Positions 54,127-63,551 of a stretch of DNA of 64,000 nt are shown here, piece by piece (the stretch's first letter is position 1; each line of letters starts with the position of its first letter). The stretch covers positions 2,480,001 through 2,544,000 of the forward strand of contig NZ_CP119862.1 in assembly GCF_029338175.1 (NCBI RefSeq), written 5' to 3'. The stretch comes from Citrobacter enshiensis. Lineage in GTDB: Bacteria > Pseudomonadota > Gammaproteobacteria > Enterobacterales > Enterobacteriaceae. The notes beneath the pieces are model-generated. The model worked only from the letters and a program-made list of their open reading frames with translations. It ran no database searches and was not told the origin of the DNA. A program made the translations under genes and the position numbers.

Positions 54127-55533
54127 TCAGAATTTAAAATAGTTATTGGCATTATCGTGGCAAATATTTCTAATCATTCGCGTCAGGATTTGTTGATTAT
54201 TCGGCACCTCACCTTTATCGACCCATCCACCGATGAGATTGCAGAGTATTCTGCGAAAGTAGTCGTGCCGGGTATAGGAAACAAAGCTACGTGAGTCCGT
54301 CAACATGCCGATGAAATGCATCAGTAATCCCTGATCGGCCAGGCTATTTAACTGATTCTCCATCCCGCGACGCGTATCGTTAAACCACCAACCGGAACCA
54401 AACTGCATTGGTGAATTAACGCCGTATTCTGCACTCTGGAAATTAGCGATAGTCGTCGCAACCACGTCGTTATAGGTCGCATTGAGGTTATAAAGAATGG
54501 TTTTCGGCAATGCGTTTGCCTGTGCCATTGCATCCAGCAACTGATTGAGCGATGACGCGAGATGCGACTGATCGTTGATCGAATCAAACCCCGTATTAAT
54601 GCCCAATTGTTGACACATTTGACGGTTATTATTGCGGATCGCACCGAAGTGAATCTGCATCGCCCAGTTTCTTTGCTTGTAGTGACCGGCGAGCATGACA
54701 AAAATAGAGCTATTGAGCTGTGCTTCTTCTGCCCCCGTCAGGAGCGCGCCTCCTGCCTTACGGGAAAAAAGGTCATTCACATGTTCCGGTTCACTTGCCT
54801 GATAATCAATACTGACCGGACCATGATCGGAAATACGACAACCGTTCACATGAAACCAATCAATACGTTTGCCAATGGCCTCGGCAAAGTGATCAAACGT
54901 TTCTATCCTGACATCCGTTAACTGAGAGAGTTTTGTAATAAAACATGCGAACTCAATCGCGTTTTCATTAAACACATCATCCGGGCGAAATGTCGGCAGA
55001 ACCTTAATGGAAAAGGTTTCATCCTGTTTTAATAACCGATGATACTCCAGAGAATCCAGCGGCGCGTCGGTTGTACAAATAACCTCTACGTTTGAACGCT
55101 CCATTAAATAACGCGGTCTAAAATCGTTCTGTTTAATCACCCGATTGCAGTGTTCCATCACATCACGCCAGTTCTGGCTATCGAGGTTCACATTGCAGTC
55201 AAAATATTTACTCAGCTCCAGATGGGTCCAGTGATACAGTGGATTACCAAAAGCAACTTCCACTGTCTCGGCCCATGCCTTGAATTTATCTTCAGCACTT
55301 GCATCACCGGTAATAAAACGCTCATCTATGCCATTGGCGCGCATCGCACGCCATTTATAATGGTCGCCAGCAAGCCAAAGCTGGGTAATATCTTCAACGC
55401 TTTTATTTTCGTAAATGTCTTTTGCGTCAAGATGGCAATGATAATCGATGATCGGCAGATCTTTTGCGACGTCATGATACAACCGAGCACCGACTTCATT
55501 GTCGATCATGAAACGATCATTAATGAAGTCCAT
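54127..55533 (-). CDS. uxaC: Glucuronate isomerase (UxaC)
   Basis: A 468-residue metal-dependent isomerase converting D-glucuronate to D-fructuronate (and galacturonate to tagaturonate). The N-terminal metal motif PIIDYHCHLDAKDIY, NPLYHWTHLEL and WAMQIHFGAIRNNN, and the late GWWFNDTRRGMENQL are family hallmarks. The main uxaC of enterics lies with exuT, so this is probably a second, diverged copy; its text differs considerably from E. coli UxaC as I remember it. It lies 33 nt after rspA and 22 nt before the transporter. Confidence 0.93.
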   Translation of the reverse strand: MDFINDRFMIDNEVGARLYHDVAKDLPIIDYHCHLDAKDIYENKSVEDITQLWLAGDHYKWRAMRANGIDERFITGDASAEDKFKAWAETVEVAFGNPLYHWTHLELSKYFDCNVNLDSQNWRDVMEHCNRVIKQNDFRPRYLMERSNVEVICTTDAPLDSLEYHRLLKQDETFSIKVLPTFRPDDVFNENAIEFACFITKLSQLTDVRIETFDHFAEAIGKRIDWFHVNGCRISDHGPVSIDYQASEPEHVNDLFSRKAGGALLTGAEEAQLNSSIFVMLAGHYKQRNWAMQIHFGAIRNNNRQMCQQLGINTGFDSINDQSHLASSLNQLLDAMAQANALPKTILYNLNATYNDVVATTIANFQSAEYGVNSPMQFGSGWWFNDTRRGMENQLNSLADQGLLMHFIGMLTDSRSFVSYTRHDYFRRILCNLIGGWVDKGEVPNNQQILTRMIRNICHDNANNYFKF

Positions 55534-55566
55534 GTTTAATTTCCTGTATTAGCTAATTCGCTTTAA

Positions 55567-56781
55567 TTACCAGTTCCACAAGGTGCCATCTTCCAGACGT
55601 GCCACAGGCAAATAGGCCGGTTCGTAGGGATATTTCGCCGCCAGTTTTTCATCAAACTCGATGCCCAGACCCGGTTTATCGCCAGGGTGCATATAACCGT
55701 TGTCAAACGTCCAGTTATGCGGGAAAACTTCCAGCATTTGCTCGGAATATCCCATGTATTCCTGAACCCCGAAATTCGGCACCCACAGGTCAAAGTGCAG
55801 CGCCGCAGCCATACAAACAGGAGAGAGATCGGATGGGCCGTGTGAACCGGTACGAACCTGATACAGAGAGGCAAAATCAGCGATACGGCGCATGCCGGTA
55901 ATGCCGCCTGCGTGTGTAATCGTGGTACGGATGTAGTCGATCAGTTGCTCTTCAATCAGCTGTTTACAATCCCAGATGCTGTTAAAGACTTCGCCGACCG
56001 CGATAGGCGTGACCGTATGCTGGCGGATCAGGCGGAAACATTCCTGGTTCTCCGCAGGTGTGGGATCTTCCATCCAGAACAGGCGGTGGTCTTCAATGCT
56101 CTTACCAAAACGCGCCGCTTCGATGGGCGTCAGGCGGTGATGCATGTCGTGCAGTAAGTGCTCATCAAAACCAAATTTGCTGCGCACGGCTTCAAACAGT
56201 TTGGGGGTAAAGTCGAGGTATTTCTCCGTTGACCACAGTTGCTCTTCCGGCCACTGCCCTTTTGTCGCAGGCTCGTAAGCCTGCCCTTTCCCCTTCGCCA
56301 TGCCGTAGGTAGTTTTCATACCCGGTACGCCGCACTGCACGCGGATCGCTTTAAACCCCATCTCTTTATGACGGGCATAATCTTCCAGCACATCGTCGAC
56401 CGTATGACCGGTAGTGTGGCAATACACCATCACGCCTTCGCGAGAAGCACCGCCCAGCAACTGATACAGCGGCATGTTGGCGGCTTTCGCTTTGATGTCC
56501 CACAGCGCCATATCAACAGCAGAGATGGCCGACATCGTGACCGGGCCACGACGCCAGTAAGCGCCTTTATAAAAGAACTGCCAGATATCTTCGATCCGGT
56601 GCGCGTCACGGCCAATCAACTGAGGGCAAAGATGATCTTTCAGATACGATGCGACCGACAACTCACGCCCATTGAGCGTAGCATCGCCAAGACCGGTAAT
56701 ACCGTCTTCCGTCGTAATCTTCAGAGTAACAAAGTTACGTCCCGGACAGGTGACAAAGACTTCAGCCCCTACAATCTTCAT
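55567..56781 (-). CDS. rspA: D-mannonate dehydratase RspA (ManD family)
   Basis: A 404-residue enolase-superfamily enzyme that dehydrates D-mannonate (and gluconate in some members) to 2-keto-3-deoxygluconate. It reads [20 protein letters not shown]; magnesium ligands are in [23 protein letters not shown] and VGEVFNS, and [11 protein letters not shown] and THAGGITG follow. It equals E. coli RspA in length. It is first in the operon rspA-uxaC-transporter. E. coli rspB is absent. Confidence 0.94.
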   Translation of the reverse strand: MKIVGAEVFVTCPGRNFVTLKITTEDGITGLGDATLNGRELSVASYLKDHLCPQLIGRDAHRIEDIWQFFYKGAYWRRGPVTMSAISAVDMALWDIKAKAANMPLYQLLGGASREGVMVYCHTTGHTVDDVLEDYARHKEMGFKAIRVQCGVPGMKTTYGMAKGKGQAYEPATKGQWPEEQLWSTEKYLDFTPKLFEAVRSKFGFDEHLLHDMHHRLTPIEAARFGKSIEDHRLFWMEDPTPAENQECFRLIRQHTVTPIAVGEVFNSIWDCKQLIEEQLIDYIRTTITHAGGITGMRRIADFASLYQVRTGSHGPSDLSPVCMAAALHFDLWVPNFGVQEYMGYSEQMLEVFPHNWTFDNGYMHPGDKPGLGIEFDEKLAAKYPYEPAYLPVARLEDGTLWNW

Positions 56782-56889
56782 TTTTATTCCTTACATCTCT
56801 TGTGTGATGCAGAGAATTTACCTAACTGAGCTACTACCATACAAGTATAGCGATCAAAAAATCGCTCATTCGTCACAAAAATGGGACGC
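56782..56889 (-). promoter_or_regulatory. rspA promoter/operator region
   Basis: On the minus strand TATACTTGTATGGTAGTAG lies about 60 nt before the rspA ATG. TATACT could serve as -10, and TTGTATGGTA fits the TNGTNNNACNA-type core of FadR/GntR regulators, so RspR could bind here. The region also contains the tail-side of ynfA transcription. Assigned from resemblance. Confidence 0.4.
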
Positions 56890-57216
56890 TTAAACGCGTC
56901 CCCAGCCCGCCACGATAATCAACATGCCACAAAGCGCTATCGCAGCGCCTGACCAGTCATACACACTGAGCTTTATGCCGTCGACAAAACGCAGCCACAG
57001 CAAGGCTGTGCAGACATAGACGCCGCCATAGGCCGCATAAACTCGCCCGCTGGCCGCCGGATGCAGTGTCAGCAACCAGACAAACAGCGCCAGTGAAACG
57101 CCCGCCGGAACCAGCAGCCAGGCCGTTGCGCCCCGTTTAAGCCAAAGCCAGGGTAAAAAGCAGCCTATGATTTCGCATAGCGCCGTAACAAAAAAGAGCA
57201 GCGTGATTTTTAGCAT
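56890..57216 (-). CDS. ynfA: UPF0060 membrane protein YnfA
   Basis: A 108-residue four-helix small multidrug-resistance-like protein, equal in length to E. coli YnfA. The text [20 protein letters not shown] and [20 protein letters not shown] is conserved. It is thought to form homodimers and has been linked to drug efflux in Shigella. It is divergent from ynfB. Confidence 0.92.
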   Translation of the reverse strand: MLKITLLFFVTALCEIIGCFLPWLWLKRGATAWLLVPAGVSLALFVWLLTLHPAASGRVYAAYGGVYVCTALLWLRFVDGIKLSVYDWSGAAIALCGMLIIVAGWGRV

Positions 57217-57370
57217 TATTCGTATTGAGTGACCGTCGATTTAACCATGATACGTCAGAATATTCTCAACGTATCCATGCCCTTAAGGCGGGTATGCCCT
57301 GCGCGCGGAAATAGTGTAGAATTTGGGCGCATTAAACCGCTTTTAGCCCATTCATTTAAAGGAACTGACA

Positions 57371-57712
57371 ATGAACAAAACACTTAGCAAACGCCTGTGC
57401 CTGACGGCAATGCTTACGCTGGGTGCCGTCATGTACACCACTTGTGCAATGGCAGAAACCAGCAAACTGGTGATTGAATCCGGTGACAGCGCACAAAGCC
57501 GTCAGCAGGCCGCGATGGAAAAAGAACAGTGGAACGATACGCGTAAGCTGCGCAATAAAGTGAATACACGCACAGAAAAAGAGTGGGATAAAGCTGACGC
57601 GGCGTTTGATAAGCGCGATAAATGTGAACAAAGCGCGAATATCAACGCGTACTGGGAACCGAATACCCTTCGCTGCCTGGATCGTCGCACCGGCCGCACT
57701 GTTGCACCTTAA
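57371..57712 (+). CDS. ynfB: Exported protein YnfB (UPF0482)
   Basis: A 113-residue protein with a signal peptide ([20 protein letters not shown], cleavage near AMA-ET). The mature part is highly charged with two cysteines ([20 protein letters not shown]) likely forming a disulfide. No function is known. It precedes speG by 33 nt. Confidence 0.92.
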   Translation: MNKTLSKRLCLTAMLTLGAVMYTTCAMAETSKLVIESGDSAQSRQQAAMEKEQWNDTRKLRNKVNTRTEKEWDKADAAFDKRDKCEQSANINAYWEPNTLRCLDRRTGRTVAP

Positions 57713-57745
57713 ATAAAAGTTCACGAAGGAATGTAAGGATATCGT

Positions 57746-58306
57746 ATGACAAGCGCCCAGAGTGTCAAACTACGCCCGCTTGAGCGCGAAGATTTACGCT
57801 TTGTACACCAGCTCGATAATAACGCCAGCGTGATGCGTTATTGGTTTGAAGAACCCTATGAAGCCTTTGTCGAGCTGTCAGATCTGTATGACAAACACAT
57901 TCATGACCAGAGCGAGCGCCGCTTTGTCGTGGAATGTAACGGCGAGAAAGTCGGTCTGGTTGAACTGGTCGAAATTAACCATGTGCATCGCCGGGCCGAA
58001 TTCCAGATCATTATTTCTCCGGATTATCAAGGGAAAGGTCTGGCCTCTCGCGCAGCAAAACTGGCGATGGATTACGGTTTTACCGTGCTCAATCTCTACA
58101 AGCTGTACCTGATCGTCGATAAAGAAAACGAGAAAGCGATTCACATCTATCGCAAATTAGGTTTTATGATCGAAGGTGAATTAATTCATGAGTTTTTTAT
58201 CAACGGCGAATACCGCAATACCATTCGGATGTGTATCTTCCAGCAGCAGTATTTGGCGCAACACAAAACGCCAAGTGCTAACCTGCTGAAACCCACCGCG
58301 CAGTAA
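57746..58306 (+). CDS. speG: Spermidine N(1)-acetyltransferase SpeG
   Basis: A 186-residue GNAT enzyme forming dodecamers that acetylates spermidine and spermine to relieve polyamine toxicity. Acetyl-CoA binding is in [20 protein letters not shown] and the polyamine site in [19 protein letters not shown]. It equals E. coli SpeG in length. Confidence 0.95.
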   Translation: MTSAQSVKLRPLEREDLRFVHQLDNNASVMRYWFEEPYEAFVELSDLYDKHIHDQSERRFVVECNGEKVGLVELVEINHVHRRAEFQIIISPDYQGKGLASRAAKLAMDYGFTVLNLYKLYLIVDKENEKAIHIYRKLGFMIEGELIHEFFINGEYRNTIRMCIFQQQYLAQHKTPSANLLKPTAQ

Positions 58307-58314
58307 ACTGCGGT

Positions 58315-59025
58315 TTAGTAATACTCAATGGTATTTTTAATGGTGTAACTCCGTTCAACTGCTGGTTTAGCGCTTTCATCGACAATAATAAGCTGGCAGT
58401 TGACCGGGTTGGCGTGGGCGTCATATTCGCAGGTTTGCTTCACATTCCCCACGGGCCGGTCGTTAAGCAGAGTCACGGCGGTATAATCCATTTTTTTTAG
58501 CGGGTCCGCAGACGGTTTAGAATTGACCGACAATTTATTGTCTTTGGTGACCGTGGTCTTGCCCAACGGATATCCATCAGCGTCGTAGCGGTACTGCACG
58601 TTCATCTCTTTGCCCGCTGCGCTAACGACGAAACCGTTATCATCGGTATCCCAGACAACCCCTGCCGAAGGCAATTCCGCCAGTTGGCATTTCCCCTGCA
58701 AGCGCACCCTTTTTTCCAGCGTTTCGGCATCACGGTAAAAATTGGCGTCCAGCACTAATGCCAGGCCGGTATTGTTTTCCACATCGTGAAGTTCAAGCGT
58801 ATCAAAGCAGCCTTCCTGCGATAACGTGCCGCTGACCCGTTTCGCCACTTCGCCTTTATCATTCATCAATGTCTGGCTGAAATCTTTCACGGGACCCCGT
58901 AACGGATCAAAATCAAATTCATTGGAAAAGCTGGCCATTTCCGGCGTGTACGAAACCAGACTTGTTGCGTTGTCACATCCAGCAACCATCACACACAGAA
59001 AACTCAGGAGCGCCTTTTTCGTCAC
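58315..59025 (-). CDS. ynfC: Lipoprotein YnfC
   Basis: A 236-residue lipoprotein starting with GTG (MTKKALLSFLCVMVAGC), lipobox VAGC with the cysteine at 17, exactly as in E. coli YnfC. The conserved MASFSNEFDFDPLRGPVKDF follows. The GTG at 59025 is preferred over an upstream ATG at 59061, because it gives a normal lipoprotein signal and the E. coli length. No function is known. Confidence 0.88.
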   Translation of the reverse strand: MTKKALLSFLCVMVAGCDNATSLVSYTPEMASFSNEFDFDPLRGPVKDFSQTLMNDKGEVAKRVSGTLSQEGCFDTLELHDVENNTGLALVLDANFYRDAETLEKRVRLQGKCQLAELPSAGVVWDTDDNGFVVSAAGKEMNVQYRYDADGYPLGKTTVTKDNKLSVNSKPSADPLKKMDYTAVTLLNDRPVGNVKQTCEYDAHANPVNCQLIIVDESAKPAVERSYTIKNTIEYY

Positions 59026-59103
59026 ATTATTCACCGCGTTACAGGGAAGATTCTCAATCATATTAGCAAATACAGAGGGTTACACCACAGTTTTGTCCAC
59101 AAA

Positions 59104-59132
59104 GAAAAGGCCCACGCCGAAGAATGGGCCCT
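59104..59132 (-). terminator. terminator of the cupin gene
   Basis: On the minus strand AGGGCCCA, a loop and TGGGCCT are followed by TTTCTTT, 45 nt after the stop. Confidence 0.7.
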
Positions 59133-59176
59133 CTATACGATGATAAATGACGATCATCGCACAGGTCTTTTTTGCT

Positions 59177-59560
59177 TTATGGCGAGTCAGTACAGCCACC
59201 CTCTTTATGTTTAGCCCAATCGACCATTCCCTGGAAGTCAACAATGACCACGGATTCATCTCCCACAACCCAGGCATCGTGGCCGGGAGGAATGCGTGAC
59301 AAGCTACCGGGCAGACAATCGAATTCAGAGCCATCGTCCATTTTCACCCGCAGTACCCCGGCAACGTGATACTGAAAATGAGGTGCTTCACAACTCTTCG
59401 TACCGACGATGGGCTGCACGGACGTCGCCCATCGCCATCCTGGCTCCAGAACCGCACGACCGACGATCGCTCCCCCTATATTCAGGAGCTCCAGTCGTCC
59501 ATACGGAAACTCGCGCACTTCGTCGGGAATACCGAATGATTTCACTTCTGCAATGTCCAT
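59177..59560 (-). CDS. Cupin-domain protein
   Basis: A 127-residue single-domain cupin with the two short motifs EPGWRWATSVQPIVGTKSC / PHFQYHVAGVLRVKMDDGSE and PPGHDAWVVGDESVVIVDF. The start MDIAEVKSFGIPDEVREF follows AAGGAGGTGCGCA; the longer frame from 59728 is rejected. The substrate and metal are not clear because only some histidines of motif 1 are present. It lies between ynfC and ynfD, where K-12 has no such gene as I recall. Confidence 0.82.
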   Translation of the reverse strand: MDIAEVKSFGIPDEVREFPYGRLELLNIGGAIVGRAVLEPGWRWATSVQPIVGTKSCEAPHFQYHVAGVLRVKMDDGSEFDCLPGSLSRIPPGHDAWVVGDESVVIVDFQGMVDWAKHKEGGCTDSP

Positions 59561-59805
59561 TGCGCACCTCCTTAGATTGAATACGCGCATGGTCGCCCTC
59601 AAAGTATACCAACGGCGGTTGTTTTTTGTGCGCCCCCAGGGCGGCATGCAGTAATAATGATGAGGACAAGCGGGCTGTATTGGTTTGGGGATATTTGGGA
59701 AAGTGACGTTATTTTTAAGAACCCTCAACGGGTTGCGTTCAAATACAGAGGCGTATACTACAGATGCTATGCTTTATTTATTGTTTTCTATAGAAGGAGT
59801 GGATG

Positions 59806-60111
59806 ATGAACCTAACCAGAGGAATTGCCGTCTTTTTACTGATGACCGCCTCCCCGTGGGTGATGGCTGCACCGGAATCGTGCGAAAGAGTCAAAAGCGA
59901 TATTGAGCAGCGGATCATCAACAACGGCGTAGCGGAATCGAGTTTTACCTTAAACATCGTGCCGAACGATCAGGCCGATCAGCCTGATTCGCAGGTTGTG
60001 GGGCATTGTGCAAACGACACCCACAAAATCCTCTATACCCGCACGAGTAGCGGAAACGCTCCAGCCAACAGCAGCGCATCTCAGGACGGACACGCCGTCG
60101 AACCGCAGTAA
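59806..60111 (+). CDS. ynfD: DUF1161 exported protein YnfD
   Basis: A 101-residue protein with a signal peptide (MNLTRGIAVFLLMTASPWVM, cleavage near AAP) and the DUF1161 body with cysteines in PESCERVKSDIEQRIINNG and VGHCANDTHKILYTR. ATG 59806 is 6 nt from AAGGAG; the adjacent ATG 59803 is closer. No function is known. Confidence 0.9.
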   Translation: MNLTRGIAVFLLMTASPWVMAAPESCERVKSDIEQRIINNGVAESSFTLNIVPNDQADQPDSQVVGHCANDTHKILYTRTSSGNAPANSSASQDGHAVEPQ

Positions 60112-60486
60112 TCCCCCTTTCGCCCTCCGTTCCCGGAGGGCATCACTTATATTGATATGGATTAATAACCACTCATCTAATAAGTGTAAACTCCCTAAAT
60201 GATTAGCAGGATATTAGTTTCTATCTAAATCATTTTATAACACGTTCGTTACCACAGTGTGAGTATGTCCAGAGATGTGCAGCATGGAGGCATTACTGCG
60301 CCCTGCCTCCTGGCTAAAGGGAATCCGCAGCACACTCATTTGGTGGAAATCGAGAAAATATAAATCCCGCTTCTGAGACGTTAACCGGCGTTTCAGGGAC
60401 ACCTTACGTGGCGGTGATTCCCGGCAATTGCACCCTGAATATCACGCATTTCTGTTTATTAAACTGGATAAGCAAAGTGAGTTTCT
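60112..60486. other. 375-nt upstream region of ynfFGH
   Basis: It contains a ynfD-side stem-loop (CCCTCCG/CGGAGGG, 60123-60140), the FNR-like site at 60152 and a long stretch that would be leader RNA. No small gene is convincing; K-12 has a second dmsA-type gene, ynfE, before ynfF, and I see no trace of it here. Confidence 0.55.
60152..60165. promoter_or_regulatory. FNR-like site upstream of ynfF
   Basis: TTGATATGGATTAA fits TTGAT-N4-ATCAA at 9 of 10 positions, 322 nt before the ynfF ATG. The ynfEFGH operon of E. coli is FNR-activated. The long distance leaves the role uncertain. Confidence 0.5.
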
Positions 60487-62922
60487 ATGAAAATTCCCGC
60501 ACCTGAGGCACTGATGAACGCAAGTGTCAGTCGCCGTAGTCTGGTGAAAACGTCAGCCATTGGTAGCCTGGCACTCGTCAGCAGCGCATTCACCCTCCCT
60601 TTTTCTCGCCTCTCCCACGCGGCAAGTAGCGTTTCTCCTGACCCTACGGAGGAAAAAGTCGTCTGGAGTTCCTGTACCGTCAACTGCGGCAGTCGTTGCT
60701 TGTTACGTTTGCACGTCAAAGATGACGCGGTTTATTGGGTGGAATCTGACACGACTGGCGACGATACCTACGGTAATCATCAGGTACGTGCCTGTTTACG
60801 TGGACGCTCTATTCGTCGGCGTATGAATCACCCGGATCGCCTCAAGTATCCGATGAAACGTGTGGGTAAGCGTGGAGAGGGTAAATTTGTGCGCATCAGT
60901 TGGGATGAAGCGCTGGATGCCGTCGCGAACAACCTTAAACGTATTCTTAAAGATTACGGCAACGAAGCGGTACACGTTCTGTACGGCACTGGCGTTGATG
61001 GCGGAAATATCACCAATTCCAACGTCCCCTATCGCCTAATGAACGCCTGCGGTGGCTATCTCAGTCGCTACGGTAGCTATAGCACCGCACAGATTGGCGC
61101 GGCCATGAGCTATATGTTTGGCAGTAATGATGGCAATAGTCCTGACGATATCGCCAATACGAAGCTGGTGGTGATGTTCGGCAACAACCCGGCAGAGACG
61201 CGTATGAGCGGCGGCGGCGTGACATACTATGTCGAGCAAGCACGCGAGCGTTCGAACGCGCGAATGATCGTTATCGACCCACGCTATACCGATACCGCAG
61301 CCGGACGCGAAGACGAATGGTTGCCGATTCGTCCCGGAACTGACGGTGCGCTGGCCGCCGCCATCGCCTGGGTGCTGATCACCGAAGACCTTATTGATAA
61401 GCCATTCCTCGACAAATACTGCATCGGCTATGATGAAACCACCTTGCCCGCCTCGGCGCCACGTAACGCACACTATAAAGCATATATTCTTGGCGATGGG
61501 CCGGATGGCGTAGCCAAAACCCCGCACTGGGCATCCCACATTACCAGTATCCCGGCAGAGAAAATCATCCAAATAGCACGTGAAATCGGCTCGGCCAAAC
61601 CCGCTTATATCTGCCAGGGTTGGGGACCACAACGGCACTCCAACGGTGAACAAACCGCCCGCGCCATTACGATGCTCTCCGTGTTGACAGGCAATGTCGG
61701 TATCAATGGGGGTAACTCTGGCATGCGTGAAGGTTCCTGGGATCTCGGCGTGGAGTGGTTTTCCATGCTGGATAATCCGGTGAAAACGCAGATTTCCGTC
61801 TTTACCTGGACGGACGCTATCGATCATGGCACAGAGATGACGGCAACTCGTGACGGTGTCCGCGGCAAAGAGGCGCTGGATGTTCCCATCAAATTTTTGT
61901 GGTGTTATGCCAGTAACACCCTGATTAACCAACACGGCGATATAGCTCACACTCATAAGGTCTTACAGGATGACAGCAAATGCGAAATGATCATCGGGAT
62001 TGAGCATTTTATGACGGCGTCTGCCAAGTATTGCGACATTCTTTTGCCGGACCTGATGCCCACCGAGCAAGAAGATCTCATTTCACACGAGTCCGCTGGC
62101 AATATGGGTTACGTGATTCTGGGCCAACCTGCGACTCAGCGTAAGTTTGAACGTCGTCCTATCTACGAAATCCTTTCTGAGGTGGCAAAACGCCTCGGCC
62201 CGGATGTCTGGCAAAAGTTCACTGAAGGTCGCTCACAGCATGAATGGGTCCAATATCTGCATGCTAAAACCAAAGAGCGCAATCCGGAAATGCCAGATTA
62301 TGAAGAGATGAAAACCACCGGTATTTTCAAAAAGAAATCTCCGGAAGAGCACTACGTTGCCTTTCGTTCATTCCGTGAAGATCCCGTTTCGAACCCGCTG
62401 AAAACGCCTTCAGGGAAAATAGAAATTTACTCCGAGCGACTGGCAACCATCGCTAACACCTGGGAATTAAAGGCCGATGAAATAGTGCATCCGCTTCCCG
62501 CATACACCCCGGGGTTTGACGGATGGGAAGATCCTATTCGTAAAACGTACCCGTTACAGCTCACCGGATTCCATTACAAAGCGCGAACCCACTCCAGCTA
62601 CGGCAACATTGACGTTTTACAGCAAGCGTGCCCGCAGGAAATCTGGATCAACCCGCTTGATGCCACACCTCGTGGAATCTCCAACGGTGATACCGTTCGC
62701 GTATTTAACAATAACGGACAGATGCTTATTCCCGCTAAAGTGACACCCCGCATTCTGCCAGGTGTGACCGCCATGGGGCAAGGCGCATGGCTCAACGCGG
62801 ATATGTTCGGCAACCAGGTCGACCACGGCGGTTCATTGAATATTCTGACATCTCACCGACCGTCGCCTCTTGCGAAGGGAAACCCTTCTCACAGTAACCT
62901 CGTTCAGGTTGAAAAGGTCTAA
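60487..62922 (+). CDS. ynfF: DMSO-reductase-family molybdoenzyme, catalytic subunit YnfF
   Basis: An 811-residue periplasmic bis-MGD molybdoenzyme; paralogues reduce selenate, DMSO or other oxides. The Tat signal has SRRSLVKTSAIGSLAL (residues 15-30). CTVNCGSRCLLRLHV binds the N-terminal [4Fe-4S]. The molybdenum serine is in RYGSYSTAQIG, and WGPQRHSNGEQTARA and GFHYKARTHSSYGN bind the pterins. It is much closer to E. coli YnfF than to DmsA as I recall. It is first in ynfFGH. Confidence 0.93.
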   Translation: MKIPAPEALMNASVSRRSLVKTSAIGSLALVSSAFTLPFSRLSHAASSVSPDPTEEKVVWSSCTVNCGSRCLLRLHVKDDAVYWVESDTTGDDTYGNHQVRACLRGRSIRRRMNHPDRLKYPMKRVGKRGEGKFVRISWDEALDAVANNLKRILKDYGNEAVHVLYGTGVDGGNITNSNVPYRLMNACGGYLSRYGSYSTAQIGAAMSYMFGSNDGNSPDDIANTKLVVMFGNNPAETRMSGGGVTYYVEQARERSNARMIVIDPRYTDTAAGREDEWLPIRPGTDGALAAAIAWVLITEDLIDKPFLDKYCIGYDETTLPASAPRNAHYKAYILGDGPDGVAKTPHWASHITSIPAEKIIQIAREIGSAKPAYICQGWGPQRHSNGEQTARAITMLSVLTGNVGINGGNSGMREGSWDLGVEWFSMLDNPVKTQISVFTWTDAIDHGTEMTATRDGVRGKEALDVPIKFLWCYASNTLINQHGDIAHTHKVLQDDSKCEMIIGIEHFMTASAKYCDILLPDLMPTEQEDLISHESAGNMGYVILGQPATQRKFERRPIYEILSEVAKRLGPDVWQKFTEGRSQHEWVQYLHAKTKERNPEMPDYEEMKTTGIFKKKSPEEHYVAFRSFREDPVSNPLKTPSGKIEIYSERLATIANTWELKADEIVHPLPAYTPGFDGWEDPIRKTYPLQLTGFHYKARTHSSYGNIDVLQQACPQEIWINPLDATPRGISNGDTVRVFNNNGQMLIPAKVTPRILPGVTAMGQGAWLNADMFGNQVDHGGSLNILTSHRPSPLAKGNPSHSNLVQVEKV

Positions 62923-62932
62923 GGAGTAACCG

Positions 62933-63550
62933 ATGACAACCCAGTATGGATTTTTTATTGATTCCAGCCGTTGCACCGGTTGCAAAACCTGCGAACTGGC
63001 CTGTAAAGACTACAAAGATTTAACCCCGGACGTCAGTTTCCGTCGCATTTACGAATATGCCGGCGGCGACTGGCAGCAAGATAACGGCGTATGGCACCAG
63101 AATGTCTTTGCCTATTATCTCTCCATCGCCTGCAACCACTGTGAAGATCCGGCCTGTACCAAGGTCTGCCCAAGCGGTGCGATGCATAAACGTGAAGACG
63201 GTTTTGTGGTGGTGAACGAAGATATCTGCATCGGTTGCCGTTATTGCCATATGGCCTGCCCGTACGGCGCGCCGCAATACAATGCCGCCAAAGGTCACAT
63301 GACCAAGTGCGATGGTTGTCACGACCGTGTCGCCGACGGTAAAAAGCCGATCTGCGTGGAGTCCTGTCCGCTGCGTGCGCTGGATTTCGGTCCCATTGAA
63401 GAGTTGCGTAAAAAACATGGCGATCTGGCCGCTGTCGCACCGTTACCGGGCGCGCATTTCACGAAGCCCAGTATTGTGATCAAACCTAACGCCAATAGCC
63501 GTCCGACCGGAGATACCACCGGTTATCTGGCAAATCCGAAGGAGGTGTAA
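62933..63550 (+). CDS. ynfG: Ferredoxin-like electron-transfer subunit YnfG
   Basis: A 205-residue DmsB-type subunit with sixteen cysteines in four [4Fe-4S] motifs: CTGCKTCELACK, CNHCEDPACTKVC, CIGCRYCHMACP and CDGCHDRVADGKKPIC followed by VESCPLRALD. It carries electrons from the membrane subunit to YnfF. AAGGAGTAACC precedes the ATG, 10 nt after ynfF. Confidence 0.94.
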   Translation: MTTQYGFFIDSSRCTGCKTCELACKDYKDLTPDVSFRRIYEYAGGDWQQDNGVWHQNVFAYYLSIACNHCEDPACTKVCPSGAMHKREDGFVVVNEDICIGCRYCHMACPYGAPQYNAAKGHMTKCDGCHDRVADGKKPICVESCPLRALDFGPIEELRKKHGDLAAVAPLPGAHFTKPSIVIKPNANSRPTGDTTGYLANPKEV

Positions 63551-63551
63551 G

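Noticed and set aside
59561..59728. 56-codon extension of the cupin frame
   Set aside because: An excellent ribosome-binding site (AAGGAGG) sits before the internal ATG at 59560, and the extension has no cupin sequence.
61036..61956. 306-codon minus-strand frame opposite ynfF
   Set aside because: Antisense shadow of a strongly conserved gene; no homology or ribosome-binding site.
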